A stretch of DNA of 46,289 bases from Bacillota bacterium (lineage in GTDB: Bacteria; Bacillota; Clostridia; Lachnospirales; Lachnospiraceae): assembly GCA_023421505.1 (NCBI GenBank), contig JAEZTJ010000029.1, positions 1-46,289 on the forward strand. Direction: 5' to 3'. The notes below the pieces were generated by a model. That model saw only the letters and a list, made by a program, of their open reading frames with translations, had not been told where the DNA came from and ran no database searches. Below are positions 39,027 to 46,289 of this stretch, piece by piece (positions within the stretch are counted from its first letter, which is position 1; each line of letters begins with the position of its first letter). The translations under genes and the position numbers were made by a program.

Positions 39027-39032
39027 AATTAT

Positions 39033-39126
39033 AAGAAAAGGAGTAACCGACCACAAGGCGGTTGGCCTCAGATAGTCAGATTAACTGCCCAACCGACCGG
39101 TCAAGAACAGGGGGCAGTTATTTTTT
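39033..39126 (+). ncRNA. Candidate switch-like small RNA
   Basis: A promoter-to-terminator unit of about 95 nt. The 3' end is a 9-bp terminator (TAACTGCCC 39082-39090 with GGGCAGTTA 39112-39120) plus TTTTTT. CGGTTGG (39059-39065) can pair either with upstream AACCG (39045-39049) or with CCAACCG (39089-39095), which overlaps the terminator 5' arm, so two alternative folds exist. The terminator loop also holds the palindrome ACCGACCGGT. No convincing ORF starts after its GGAG (39040-39043). It resembles, from memory, RNAs linked to type I toxin-antitoxin loci, but no toxin ORF is nearby. Confidence 0.6.
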
Positions 39127-39187
39127 ATGTTATTTATTCCTATTGTTTAAATAGGTAAGTAGCGCACAGTCGCAGCAGGCTATTTTT

Positions 39188-40114
39188 TTAGCAACTTTTA
39201 TATTTAAGTGCATTATAGATTTTTGATTTTAAAACAGCAATATTATTGATTTCATCAATATGACCAATATTGTCCTTTATGATAGTTAGACCAAATTCAT
39301 GAATTAATATTCCTTTCAAACATTTATCCGTAATGTCTTCCAAATCTACTATTCCAAAAAATCCTTCCAGATATGGCTGTGAGAAATCAAAAACTTCACA
39401 TATCAATACGGCAAGCTCATACTCTCTAGGTGCAAGTAAAGCATCTGCAAAATCTATTATTGTCAATGTATTATTATCGTTTACCAGAATATTATCTTTA
39501 TTTAAATCGCCATGGACATATACCAAATCATTCATAGCCAAGCCTTTAACATAGCCAAGTCTTTCATTAACAAAGCTATCAGGTAATGCATTCCATCTTT
39601 TATTCACTAAGACTCTTTCTTTGATGTTTACATTGTTAAACGATGTACAGTATGTATTTAATCGATCAGTTATATCCCGTAATTGTTTTCCAATAAATCT
39701 TTTATCATTATTTGTTAATCTATTCCTGATATCCCCCAATTCAGTACCATGTGCATATTCCATAATAAGATATTTGAATAGATATTTATCCTTAACTTCC
39801 CCTTTTGCTATTAAAGCAGGTACATTAATACCCAATTCATTTGCTCTTTCCATCGAAAAGAGTTCAGTAAAATAATCGTTATCTGTATTCATACCGGATT
39901 CAATAGGAGCAAATACCTTAACCACATAACTTCCTGCCTTAAAAACTGCATTTGTTCCTGGTTTGCATTCCTCCAGTTTCACTACAGGTAAATTCTCCTT
40001 CACTAGAATATGGTGCACCAAAGGTTCAAATGCATTTATGGAATGGAATACAACGCTCCACGTTTCCCAATTGGATATTTCATTTTTAAATAAACAATAA
40101 TTTTCTATCTGCAT
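39188..40114 (-). CDS. APH-fold phosphotransferase family protein
   Basis: A 308-residue protein with the aminoglycoside-phosphotransferase/choline-kinase fold. The catalytic loop YVHGDLNKDNILV (Asp of HGD as base, Asn for Mg2+) and the metal-binding IIDFADALLAPREYEL (DFG-like Asp) are intact. The N-lobe has SYVVKVFAP with a probable ATP-contacting Lys, and YLIMEYAHGTELGDI is the hinge. Substrates of such proteins include sugars, choline, homoserine and antibiotics; nothing here identifies which. It should not be called a resistance gene from sequence alone. AAGGA precedes the ATG. It stands alone between two non-coding RNA candidates. Confidence 0.88.
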   Translation of the reverse strand: MQIENYCLFKNEISNWETWSVVFHSINAFEPLVHHILVKENLPVVKLEECKPGTNAVFKAGSYVVKVFAPIESGMNTDNDYFTELFSMERANELGINVPALIAKGEVKDKYLFKYLIMEYAHGTELGDIRNRLTNNDKRFIGKQLRDITDRLNTYCTSFNNVNIKERVLVNKRWNALPDSFVNERLGYVKGLAMNDLVYVHGDLNKDNILVNDNNTLTIIDFADALLAPREYELAVLICEVFDFSQPYLEGFFGIVDLEDITDKCLKGILIHEFGLTIIKDNIGHIDEINNIAVLKSKIYNALKYKSC

Positions 40115-40225
40115 ATTAAGTCCTTCTTTTTTTATATATTATTAATAACTTCCTATCCTTAATAATAGCACATAAAAATCAAAACCTTATTTTCTGACAT
40201 ATCAGTAAACTCCTCTTTTCACATG

Positions 40226-40436
40226 TATCCATAATTACAGGCAGCGAAATTTAACCATCAACTTCTTGTGGGCTAACTGGGTCAAGTTCCTTGACCTCCC
40301 ACTGTCCTGGTTACTCCTACCCCAAACATCCCCTCTCGAAACACCCTATATCACAAGCTGAAGCAGTATGAAACCTCAAATGCATAGCCTCCACTTTTTA
40401 GTGAAACCCCTGCTACAATGGCGTAGCAGGGGTTTT
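40226..40436 (+). ncRNA. Candidate small RNA B with C-rich tracts
   Basis: A plus-strand non-coding segment with several C-rich tracts (CCTCCCAC, CTACCCC, ATCCCCTC, CCTCCAC). It has a hairpin GGTCAAG-TTC-CTTGACC (about 40274-40290) and a final 13-bp stem AAACCCCTGCTAC/GTAGCAGGGGTTT (40404-40435) with tail TTGCCTTT. The motif CCTCCACTTTTTAG before the final stem matches CCTCCCCTTTTTAG in element A at 36.77 kb. The two final stems show compensatory changes. I could not identify the 5' end or a promoter. It does not match RNase P, tmRNA or SRP RNA cores. The remaining gap 40115-40225 holds nothing clear. Confidence 0.5.
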
Positions 40437-40460
40437 GCCTTTGGGAAAGAATGCTCTATT

Positions 40461-41366
40461 TTATACTATTAAAATATTTATAATTAAACCTGTTAAGAGA
40501 GCAAAAATTATTACATATAATAAATACATAATAAACCGGCGAGTACCCAATACAATTTTAACAGCACCCAAATTGGTAATTTTAGTGGCCGGTCCTGTAA
40601 TCATAAATGCTGCAGCGGAGCCCATGCTCATGCCGTCTAAAAGCCACTGTTGTAACAGTGGTATCGTTCCGCCCCCACATATGTAGAGCGGAACACCAAT
40701 TGTAGCAGCCAACAGCACACCAAATCCCTCGTTATTACCAAAAAGCTTAACAAATGCATCTGTTGGTACATATCTTTGAAATAATGCTGATAGTACAATT
40801 CCTAAAAAGAAGTATAACCACGTAGCTTTCACATTCCGTCCGAAGTTTTTAAGTAAGCGTAACACAATATTGGGATCTGTATCACGACTTTTCGATTCGG
40901 CAAAGCTAGAAAAATCAAAAAAAGATGTTTTCTTGTAGAATATGTGTACTAGCAGCCCCGCTACGATACCACATAGAAAACAGGTTGCAATCCTTATAAC
41001 CAATGCCGTATTTCCTAAGGCCACACTGTATATAATCAGCTGAGGATTAAGTAAGATGGATGACATCATAAAAGCAGCCAGCCAATCGTCTCTCATTCCC
41101 TTCTCTGAAAAAGAAGCAGCAATTGGTATTGTTCCATACATGCAAAGCGGTGAAGCTATACCCAATAAACAGGCTGGTATAATACCAAGTACCCCTAACT
41201 TTTTATCCTTTAAGCTTCTAAAAAATAAATGAATCTTTTCCTTGCCAAACACAGACACTACTGATCCGATAATCATACCCATTAGCCAGTATGGGAATAT
41301 CTGTTCTAATTGAATACTAAAATAATACCTAAGATAAATAAATTCTCTATTCAATATCTCAATCAT
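40461..41366 (-). CDS. Permease of the ArsP/YraQ (UPF0718) family
   Basis: A 301-residue membrane protein with eight or so hydrophobic segments in two halves, each with a signature: IASPLCMYGTIPIAASF (residues about 70-87) and GVPLYICGGGTIPLLQQWL (about 225-243). These Cys-containing SPLC/ICGGG motifs define the ArsP/YraQ permeases, some of which export organoarsenicals and many of which have unknown substrates. Its start lies 8 bp inside the upstream DUF362 gene, so the two are translationally coupled. A plus-strand RNA-like element follows the stop. No ars regulator is present, so arsenic resistance is not assigned. Confidence 0.88.
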   Translation of the reverse strand: MIEILNREFIYLRYYFSIQLEQIFPYWLMGMIIGSVVSVFGKEKIHLFFRSLKDKKLGVLGIIPACLLGIASPLCMYGTIPIAASFSEKGMRDDWLAAFMMSSILLNPQLIIYSVALGNTALVIRIATCFLCGIVAGLLVHIFYKKTSFFDFSSFAESKSRDTDPNIVLRLLKNFGRNVKATWLYFFLGIVLSALFQRYVPTDAFVKLFGNNEGFGVLLAATIGVPLYICGGGTIPLLQQWLLDGMSMGSAAAFMITGPATKITNLGAVKIVLGTRRFIMYLLYVIIFALLTGLIINILIV

Positions 41367-42453
41367 CTAGACTCACCAGTTCATATACGCGATAGCCAAG
41401 ACCAATCGCTTCTGCATGTTCCAATGTATGAAGTCCATTTAATGATTCGATTCTTCTTACTAGAGATTCGTTATTTTTTGCACTATATACAAGATCGATA
41501 CATGCCTGATCCAACGCTACCGGATCGGTAGAAGATAAAATTCCAATATCGTGAATATCAGGTTCAGCCGGTCTTCCATTACAGTCGCAATCTATACTAA
41601 GCCGGTTCATAACACTGATATAGACAATTTGTTTTCCATTTCCTAGACTGTCAGAAACTGCCTTACCTGCTTCAGCCATAGATTCTAAGAAGTCATCCTG
41701 AACTCCTCCCATCATACTTCTATTGCTTTTTCCTGCGGTATGTATCAAACATTTTCCCTCTCGAGATCCAAAGCCTATAGAAATATTTTTAATAGCTCCT
41801 CCATAGCCTGCCATTTGATGCCCCTTAAAATGGGAAAGAACAAGATAGGAATCGTAATTTTCAAAATGAGAGCCAACAAGATCTTCTTTTAAGTGGGTTC
41901 CTCCATCTATCGGAAGACTCATAGAACCGTCAGCATCTAAAATATCCACCTCTGCGATATCAGTAAAGCCATGATCCTTCGCTACCTGCATATGCATAGC
42001 TGTTTCGCCACGAGAACCACCATATGCTGTATTACATTCCACAATCGTACCCTTTAAAGTCTGCACCAGGTCTTTAATTAATTCCGGTTTCAGATAATTA
42101 CTGGCCGGAGGTTCCCCTGTACTAAGCTTTACACCAACATTTCCTTCGGGTGTCCAGTCCAAGGCATTATAGGCTGCCATAAGGCCTTCTGGACTGATAT
42201 CAGTAGTCATATACACTTTCGGTGTTACCTCTGGTGTAAGAAATGCCTTTTCTGCTACTGGGGTGACTGTAGGTCCATTCGTAGCTGTAGGTACATTCGT
42301 AGCTGTAGGTTCTATATTGCTTTTTTCTGAGCTTTCCGTATTTGAAGTAGCCTTATTACCCTTTTCCCCAGAATTCCCACATGCTACAAGGGAAAATGCC
42401 ATTAACGGTATCATAATTAAACCCATGACTCTTTTTAGTTTCATATTACCCAT
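41359..42453 (-). CDS. DUF362 domain lipoprotein
   Basis: A 364-residue protein. A lipoprotein signal with Cys25 (SLVACG) precedes a Thr/Pro/Asn-rich linker with short repeats (PTATN-type, about 48-65). A DUF362 domain follows (VGVKLSTGEPPASNYLKPEL, AYGGSRGETAMHMQVAKDHGF, YLVLSHFKGHQMAGYGGAIKN, SSTDPVALDQACIDLVY). DUF362 domains usually occur with ferredoxin domains in cytoplasmic proteins, but here no ferredoxin Cys cluster is seen and the domain is exported. Function is unknown. The start is either ATG 42453 or 42444; GGAG is 2 or about 10 bp away. It overlaps the downstream permease gene by 8 bp. Confidence 0.85.
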   Translation of the reverse strand: MGNMKLKRVMGLIMIPLMAFSLVACGNSGEKGNKATSNTESSEKSNIEPTATNVPTATNGPTVTPVAEKAFLTPEVTPKVYMTTDISPEGLMAAYNALDWTPEGNVGVKLSTGEPPASNYLKPELIKDLVQTLKGTIVECNTAYGGSRGETAMHMQVAKDHGFTDIAEVDILDADGSMSLPIDGGTHLKEDLVGSHFENYDSYLVLSHFKGHQMAGYGGAIKNISIGFGSREGKCLIHTAGKSNRSMMGGVQDDFLESMAEAGKAVSDSLGNGKQIVYISVMNRLSIDCDCNGRPAEPDIHDIGILSSTDPVALDQACIDLVYSAKNNESLVRRIESLNGLHTLEHAEAIGLGYRVYELVSLDD

Positions 42454-42801
42454 TCTCCATTCTTTATTTTGTTTTGCAGCTTCTTATTGTTTTATCTGTA
42501 CTAAATCGGTTTGAATTAATGAAGATACATTAAATATATACTCGTTTTAATTCATATTTCCCAGTTAATCAATTGCTCATATTTTTAACTAATAAATATG
42601 CAGGCTCATCAATAACCTCTTACTCTATTATTACAAGATACTGCGATGTATAATATATAATGCCTTACATTCCCATTCATGTAATATAATGGTAAATAAG
42701 ATTTATTATACGACACTCTTAAATAAATATCAATACAACTTCCATTTAATTTGTTTCATCCCTTCAAAATTAGTTACTGTTCAGAGGTAACCTTGAACTA
42801 A

Positions 42802-42848
42802 AAAAACCGATGATGTAGATAATTTTCAGTTAAAGCCATCGGTTTTAT
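42802..42848 (-). terminator. Rho-independent terminator (minus strand)
   Basis: AAAACCGATG (42805-42814) and CATCGGTTTT (42839-42848) form a 10-bp stem. Seven T, partly in the stem, follow on the minus strand. It has no intact upstream gene; the decayed region at 42.9-43.1 kb is the only candidate source. Confidence 0.65.
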
Positions 42849-42896
42849 CTTATCCAAAGATGCATATCTCTATCGAATACATTCTATTCTTCATTT

Positions 42897-43110
42897 CTAC
42901 GCATCATAATCAGCATGCTCATGCATTGACAGAGATAATCGATACTCGCTTGACTCCGGAATGACATGGCCTGCACCTGTTTTCGAATTCACATATTTTT
43001 GCAGACAAATATTTCATATTCTCTTTATCTAAAATACCTTTGGGTCTTCAAATAACGATGCCGCATTGGGGAGAATACTCACCATCAATCAGTACCATCA
43101 ATCATAGGCA
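42897..43110 (-). pseudogene. Possible gene remnant
   Basis: Short protein-like stretches appear on the minus strand in different frames. One has an internal TGA (LIDGEYSPQCGIVI, then RPKGILDKENMKYLSAKI). Another ends at TAG 42897 (NSKTGAGHVIPESSEYRLSL, then SMHEHADYDA). Together they could be the 3' end of a decayed gene whose terminator remains at 42802-42848. I recognise no family, and chance ORFs are a real alternative. Confidence 0.25.
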
Positions 43111-43120
43111 TAATAGCCCT

Positions 43121-43149
43121 TTGACAAGATTTATTTTATATGGTATTTT
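43121..43149 (+). promoter_or_regulatory. Plus-strand promoter upstream of the BspA-like gene
   Basis: TTGACA (43121-43126) and TATTTT (43144-43149) with a 17-bp spacer. The transcript would run about 130 nt to the terminator at 43258-43288, and by read-through into the BspA-like gene. Confidence 0.55.
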
Positions 43150-43257
43150 TAAAAGGTACATGTGTTCCTTATTAATGAATGTTGATAGACGAAATCAGTA
43201 AATGCATAAGAATAAATACTTAATAGCATATCATTCAAAGGTGATAGAGGCCTTCTT

Positions 43258-43288
43258 AAAAAAACTGCCCTTTCGGGCAGTTTTTTTA
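43258..43288. terminator. Bidirectional rho-independent terminator / candidate attenuator
   Basis: AAACTGCCC (43262-43270) and GGGCAGTTT (43275-43283) around TTTC, flanked by seven A and seven T, so it can terminate on both strands. It lies between the 43.12-kb promoter and the BspA-like gene. Confidence 0.85.
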
Positions 43289-43322
43289 AGACCATAAAGG
43301 AACAACAGTTCCTTTATGGTCT
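43289..43322 (+). other. 15-bp perfect hairpin directly after the terminator
   Basis: AGACCATAAAGGAAC (43289-43303) and GTTCCTTTATGGTCT (43308-43322) with a 4-nt AACA loop abut the preceding terminator. There is no U-tract. It could protect the 5' end of a read-through message or form part of a switch. Confidence 0.6.
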
Positions 43323-43601
43323 ACTGAATGTACTATGGCTAGAATAATGATGCTATCAAATACTTCGAGGATGTTATGCTTCTGCTTTTATAAACTTTTA
43401 GGTCATGTGATAAGTCCATATCATAAAAATCAAGGGATATACCCTTTAATATAGAAGGCAACATGAAGTCAGACTACTCTCTGTACAATAAATAATAGAG
43501 AACCTGACCTAGGACACTTATTGTTAATTCATGTTACGACACAGGTGTACCAAAATGATGGCAATGAAAAATTTCAAATATATTTTAGGAGGAAACAGAT
43601 A

Positions 43602-46289
43602 ATGCGTTTAAAAAGGCGTATAAGAGGACAAAATAGTGGTTCTCTTAAGTATTTAATCAGTACTATGGCACTATTAATAACATTTGCCATAGTACTCATT
43701 GGTTTTGGATTGAAAAAAGATGTTGTTTTAGCCGCTGACTCAGGTAATTTTAATAACGTAAGTTGGACCTTAGATGAAAATGGGTGCTTGACATTCACCG
43801 GCTCAGGATGGATATCTCCGCCTTATGGTTATGAATTTTCTGGAAGATCTGATATTATATCTATAGTAATAGGTAATGATATAACTGGTATTGGTTCTAG
43901 CGCTTTTAAAGGTTGTCCGAATTTAACTAGTGTATTTGTGGAAGCTGATGGTAAGCTAAGTGAAATTAGTGTTGAAGCCTTTGCTTGTTGTCACAAGCTT
44001 TCTAATGTAACCTTGCCGGATGGATTATATTCTATAAAATCAAGCGCTTTTACTTATTGTGAAGCGCTAGAGACTTTAACATTACCCTCTGGCCTAACAG
44101 AACTAGGAGAAGGTGCATTCGCACATTGTAAGCTGCGATATATCAATTTCCAAACAGACAAATTGAATTCTAAATGCAATACCTTTGCATTTGATCACAT
44201 GGGTGAAGGTATAACGGAAAAATATGTAACATATAAATCTCGTTTAAACACCTCGATAAGTACTGCCCTCACTGATTTGAATTATACAGAAATTTCTGAA
44301 CCTACAGTATATAATTTAGGCGCCATGGTTTCTTCAGATATTAAAGGGATACTGTGTCCTGATAATCGTCTCCTGCTCTGCGGTTTTGGCAGTACAAAAG
44401 ATTATAATAACAATGTTTTAGCAACGCAATCTCCCCTGTTTAGGAATACGAATATAACATCCGTGCTGGTATCTGGCGGGATAAGTAATTTAGGAAACGG
44501 GTTATTTCAAGACTGCACTAAGATAGCTAATGTAACATTTGAAACTGAGTCTACTAATTTAGGGAATTATGTATTTAGTAATTGTGCTAGCTTGCGGGGT
44601 ATTACTCTTTCACCTAAGATAACAAGCTTAGGTGATTATGCATTTGGTAAATGTTATTATTTAGAAAGCATTGCCATTCCTGCAAGTCTTGAAAAAATTG
44701 GTAGTTTCTGTTTTTGGCAATGTGATAAATTGTCGAATGTTACCATAGAGAATAGTATAAATAATAGATCAAAATTATCTATAATAGGAGCTAGTGCGTT
44801 TCAATCTTGCAAAGGGTTAACGTCTATTGTCCTTCCTAATTCTGTTCAAGATATTGAAAGTTCAGCGTTTGCAAGCTGTATTAACTTACAGGGTTTTATC
44901 TTCCCAGATAAAGTAACCAATATATCAAATTATGTATTAGGCGAGTGTAGAAATTTATTAAGTGTTACTATAAATGGTCGCGTAACAAAGATAGAGGATC
45001 AAGCTTTTAAAAATTGCGAAAAATTGGCTTCAATAAGTATTCCCGGTTTTGTAAAAGAAATAGGTCTTAGTGCTTTTGAGAATTGTGATGCATTAAAGAG
45101 TGTTACGCTTCCGAGTAGTGTAACAAGTCTGGGTATGTATGCATTTAGAAGCTGTAGTAACCTGCAGAAGTTTGTTATGACAAATAATGTAACAAGTATA
45201 GGAAAAGGGCTCTTCGAAGAATGCAGAAAGTTAGTAAGTGTCACACTTTCTAATAGTTTGACAAGTATTGAGGAAAGTGTATTTGATTATTGCATTAATC
45301 TAGCGAAAGTTACTATTCCTGATAGTGTAACTAGTATTAAAAAATTTGCTTTTTTGAACTGTTCAAACTTAAAAAGTATCAGACTCCCACTAAGCGTTAC
45401 AAGTATAGAGCTGCTAGCTTTCAGTGGCTGCTTGAGTCTTGATACTGTGGAAGTTTTAATTGGTGATACCCCTACTACTAGAATCATAGCTCCTTCTGCT
45501 TTTAGCATTTGCGGTAATAACATACATTTTGATTTTTTTGATAAAAATGGTGTTGCATTATCAGGCAACAGCTTAATAGCAGCATATGATCTCTATCAAT
45601 CCTATCCAGATAGCGATACCACGGATAATTATTTGCATGGTATAATGATTGCGCCCTATAACACCTTAAAATTAGTTGCTAAAAATGGCGATAATATATC
45701 TAATCATTATTATAAGGAGATGATTAATCTTGAGCTCACTCCTTCCATGCTACCAACGGGTTATGAATTTTACGGTTGGAATACCTCTCCCGATTACTCA
45801 GGTGATTTCATTATAGAGACAGCTCCCTACATAATGCCGGCTGCTGATGTCACATTGTATGCATGTTATATTCCGACAGGCGTAACCGGAATAGGCATAA
45901 GCATTAAAAATGCTACCGATGGAAAACTCCAAGGTACGACAGAAGAGATGGAATACAGGCTATCAAGTCAGACAGATAACGATTATAAACCTTGTTCAAA
46001 GGATGTGACTGAAAACTTAGCACCGGGAACCTATCTCGTTAGGTTTACAGCAGATCAAGCAACAGGATTATATGCAAGTAAAGCTATCACAGTAGCAATA
46101 GTTAATTCGGCATTGGAACCGTCACCAACTCCTACTCCGACGGCTACACCTACTCCTACTCCGACAGCCACTCCTACTCCGACTCCGACGGCCACTCCTA
46201 CTCCGACTCCGACAGCTACTCCTACTCCGACTCCAACGGCCACTCCTACTCCGACTCCAACGGCTACTCCTACTCCGACTCCAACGGCC
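43602..46289 (+). CDS. BspA-like leucine-rich-repeat surface protein (3' end outside the window)
   Basis: An open frame of 896 codons with no stop before the window end. AGGAGG lies 9 bp before the ATG. A signal peptide with a basic N-terminus (RLKRRIRG), a hydrophobic core (about 18-37) and cleavage near VLAAD (about 45) is followed by about fifteen LRR_5 (TpLRR/BspA-type) repeats to about residue 640. These have the pattern I-x-x-x-AF-x-x-C-x-x-L-x-x-V-x-(I/L)P. An InlB B-repeat-like domain (about 689-756, YEFYGWNTSPDYSGDF), a beta-sandwich-like segment (about 765-835) and a Thr-Pro-Ala tract follow. Such proteins sit on the cell surface and bind host or matrix polymers. C-terminal anchoring or enzymatic domains would lie beyond the window. 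Confidence 0.93.
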   Translation, partial: MRLKRRIRGQNSGSLKYLISTMALLITFAIVLIGFGLKKDVVLAADSGNFNNVSWTLDENGCLTFTGSGWISPPYGYEFSGRSDIISIVIGNDITGIGSSAFKGCPNLTSVFVEADGKLSEISVEAFACCHKLSNVTLPDGLYSIKSSAFTYCEALETLTLPSGLTELGEGAFAHCKLRYINFQTDKLNSKCNTFAFDHMGEGITEKYVTYKSRLNTSISTALTDLNYTEISEPTVYNLGAMVSSDIKGILCPDNRLLLCGFGSTKDYNNNVLATQSPLFRNTNITSVLVSGGISNLGNGLFQDCTKIANVTFETESTNLGNYVFSNCASLRGITLSPKITSLGDYAFGKCYYLESIAIPASLEKIGSFCFWQCDKLSNVTIENSINNRSKLSIIGASAFQSCKGLTSIVLPNSVQDIESSAFASCINLQGFIFPDKVTNISNYVLGECRNLLSVTINGRVTKIEDQAFKNCEKLASISIPGFVKEIGLSAFENCDALKSVTLPSSVTSLGMYAFRSCSNLQKFVMTNNVTSIGKGLFEECRKLVSVTLSNSLTSIEESVFDYCINLAKVTIPDSVTSIKKFAFLNCSNLKSIRLPLSVTSIELLAFSGCLSLDTVEVLIGDTPTTRIIAPSAFSICGNNIHFDFFDKNGVALSGNSLIAAYDLYQSYPDSDTTDNYLHGIMIAPYNTLKLVAKNGDNISNHYYKEMINLELTPSMLPTGYEFYGWNTSPDYSGDFIIETAPYIMPAADVTLYACYIPTGVTGIGISIKNATDGKLQGTTEEMEYRLSSQTDNDYKPCSKDVTENLAPGTYLVRFTADQATGLYASKAITVAIVNSALEPSPTPTPTATPTPTPTATPTPTPTATPTPTPTATPTPTPTATPTPTPTATPTPTPTA
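46119..46289 (+). repeat. Tandem 24-bp coding repeats (TPTPTPTA linker)
   Basis: After a short degenerate start, six exact-length 24-bp units fill 46146-46289. Each encodes TPTPTPTA, and they differ only at third codon positions (CCG/CCA/CCT, GCC/GCT). This is a typical rigid, often glycosylated, linker of secreted Firmicutes proteins. The window ends precisely at the end of the sixth unit. Confidence 0.95.

Larger units (their letters stand above)
42454..43601. other. Long intergenic region before the BspA-like gene
   Basis: About 1.15 kb without a solid gene. It contains a minus-strand terminator (42802-42848), a possible gene remnant (42897-43110), a plus-strand promoter (43121-43149), a strong bidirectional terminator (43258-43288) and a 15-bp hairpin (43289-43322). 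42454-42780 is AT-rich with nothing recognised. Confidence 0.6.

Noticed and set aside
38900..39190. Holin-like or Fst-type toxin ORF next to the 39-kb small RNA
   Set aside because: No short hydrophobic ORF with a ribosome site was found on either strand within about 200 bp.
39188..40114. Aminoglycoside resistance gene
   Set aside because: Only the generic APH-fold kinase motifs are visible; nothing specifies an antibiotic substrate.
36664..40436. CsrA-sponge RNAs on the minus strand (GGA motifs opposite the C-rich tracts)
   Set aside because: The T-rich tails after the terminal hairpins favour the plus strand at both loci; no csrA gene is seen here.
43574..46243. Several minus-strand ORFs (e.g. 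43574-43798, 44999-45244, 45287-45568, 46055-46243)
   Set aside because: They are antisense shadows of the BspA-like gene repeats, which has a signal peptide, ribosome site and continuous frame.

Overview
The window looks like chromosomal DNA from a low-GC, spore-forming, Gram-positive anaerobe, most probably Lachnospiraceae (Clostridium cluster XIVa, Lachnoclostridium-like). That placement is my inference. It rests on AT-rich DNA, strong GGAGG ribosome sites, a SigH-type sporulation sigma factor beside rlmB, a T-box in front of lysS, a YesM/YesN-regulated Lpl-type sugar transporter, and families common in that group (DUF1848, TIGR04086, DUF4015, DUF3810). There is no phage, transposase, CRISPR array or rRNA. 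Most genes are on the minus strand.

Layout. 0-4 kb: a MarR-flavodoxin-phosphatidyltransferase operon with a clear promoter/operator, then an SDR oxidoreductase and an AraC/GyrI-type regulator. 4-9 kb: a DUF3810 protein and the methionine importer metN-metI-metQ. Upstream of metN are a consensus promoter, a 24-codon Met/Cys-rich ORF, a terminator and a 24-bp perfect inverted repeat, which together look like an attenuator. 9-13.4 kb: a YjbR-like protein, an unusually long class B penicillin-binding protein and a DUF1848 protein. 13.5-17.3 kb: tRNA-Pro with a duplicated 3' end, an EamA exporter divergent from a MocR regulator, and two small orphan genes. 17.3-25.6 kb: sensor kinase, response regulator, solute-binding lipoprotein and two permeases, one with a large extra N-terminal domain. 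25.6-27.7 kb: a MocR gene fragment, tRNA-Thr, sigH (preceded by tandem Shine-Dalgarno/anti-Shine-Dalgarno repeats) and rlmB. 27.8-30.5 kb: rfbC-rfbD-rfbB for dTDP-rhamnose, without rfbA. 30.6-36.4 kb: membrane protein, putative glycoside hydrolase, a hybrid two-component pair (PAS kinase plus REC/HD-GYP), an Xre repressor and a SEC-C protein. 36.4-40.5 kb: lysS with its T-box leader, an APH-fold kinase, and three candidate structured RNAs on the plus strand. 40.5-46.3 kb: an ArsP/YraQ-type permease overlapped by a DUF362 lipoprotein, a long intergenic region, and a BspA-like leucine-rich-repeat surface protein running off the end of the window in a Thr-Pro repeat tract.

The most novel material is in RNA-level regulation: the Met/Cys-rich leader ORF ahead of metNIQ, the repeated SD hairpins ahead of sigH, a pair of related C-rich RNAs whose terminator hairpins show compensatory changes (36.7 and 40.3 kb), and a switch-like small RNA at 39.03-39.13 kb. 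Start codons were moved to an internal Met or GTG wherever a well-spaced GGAGG-like site favoured it.
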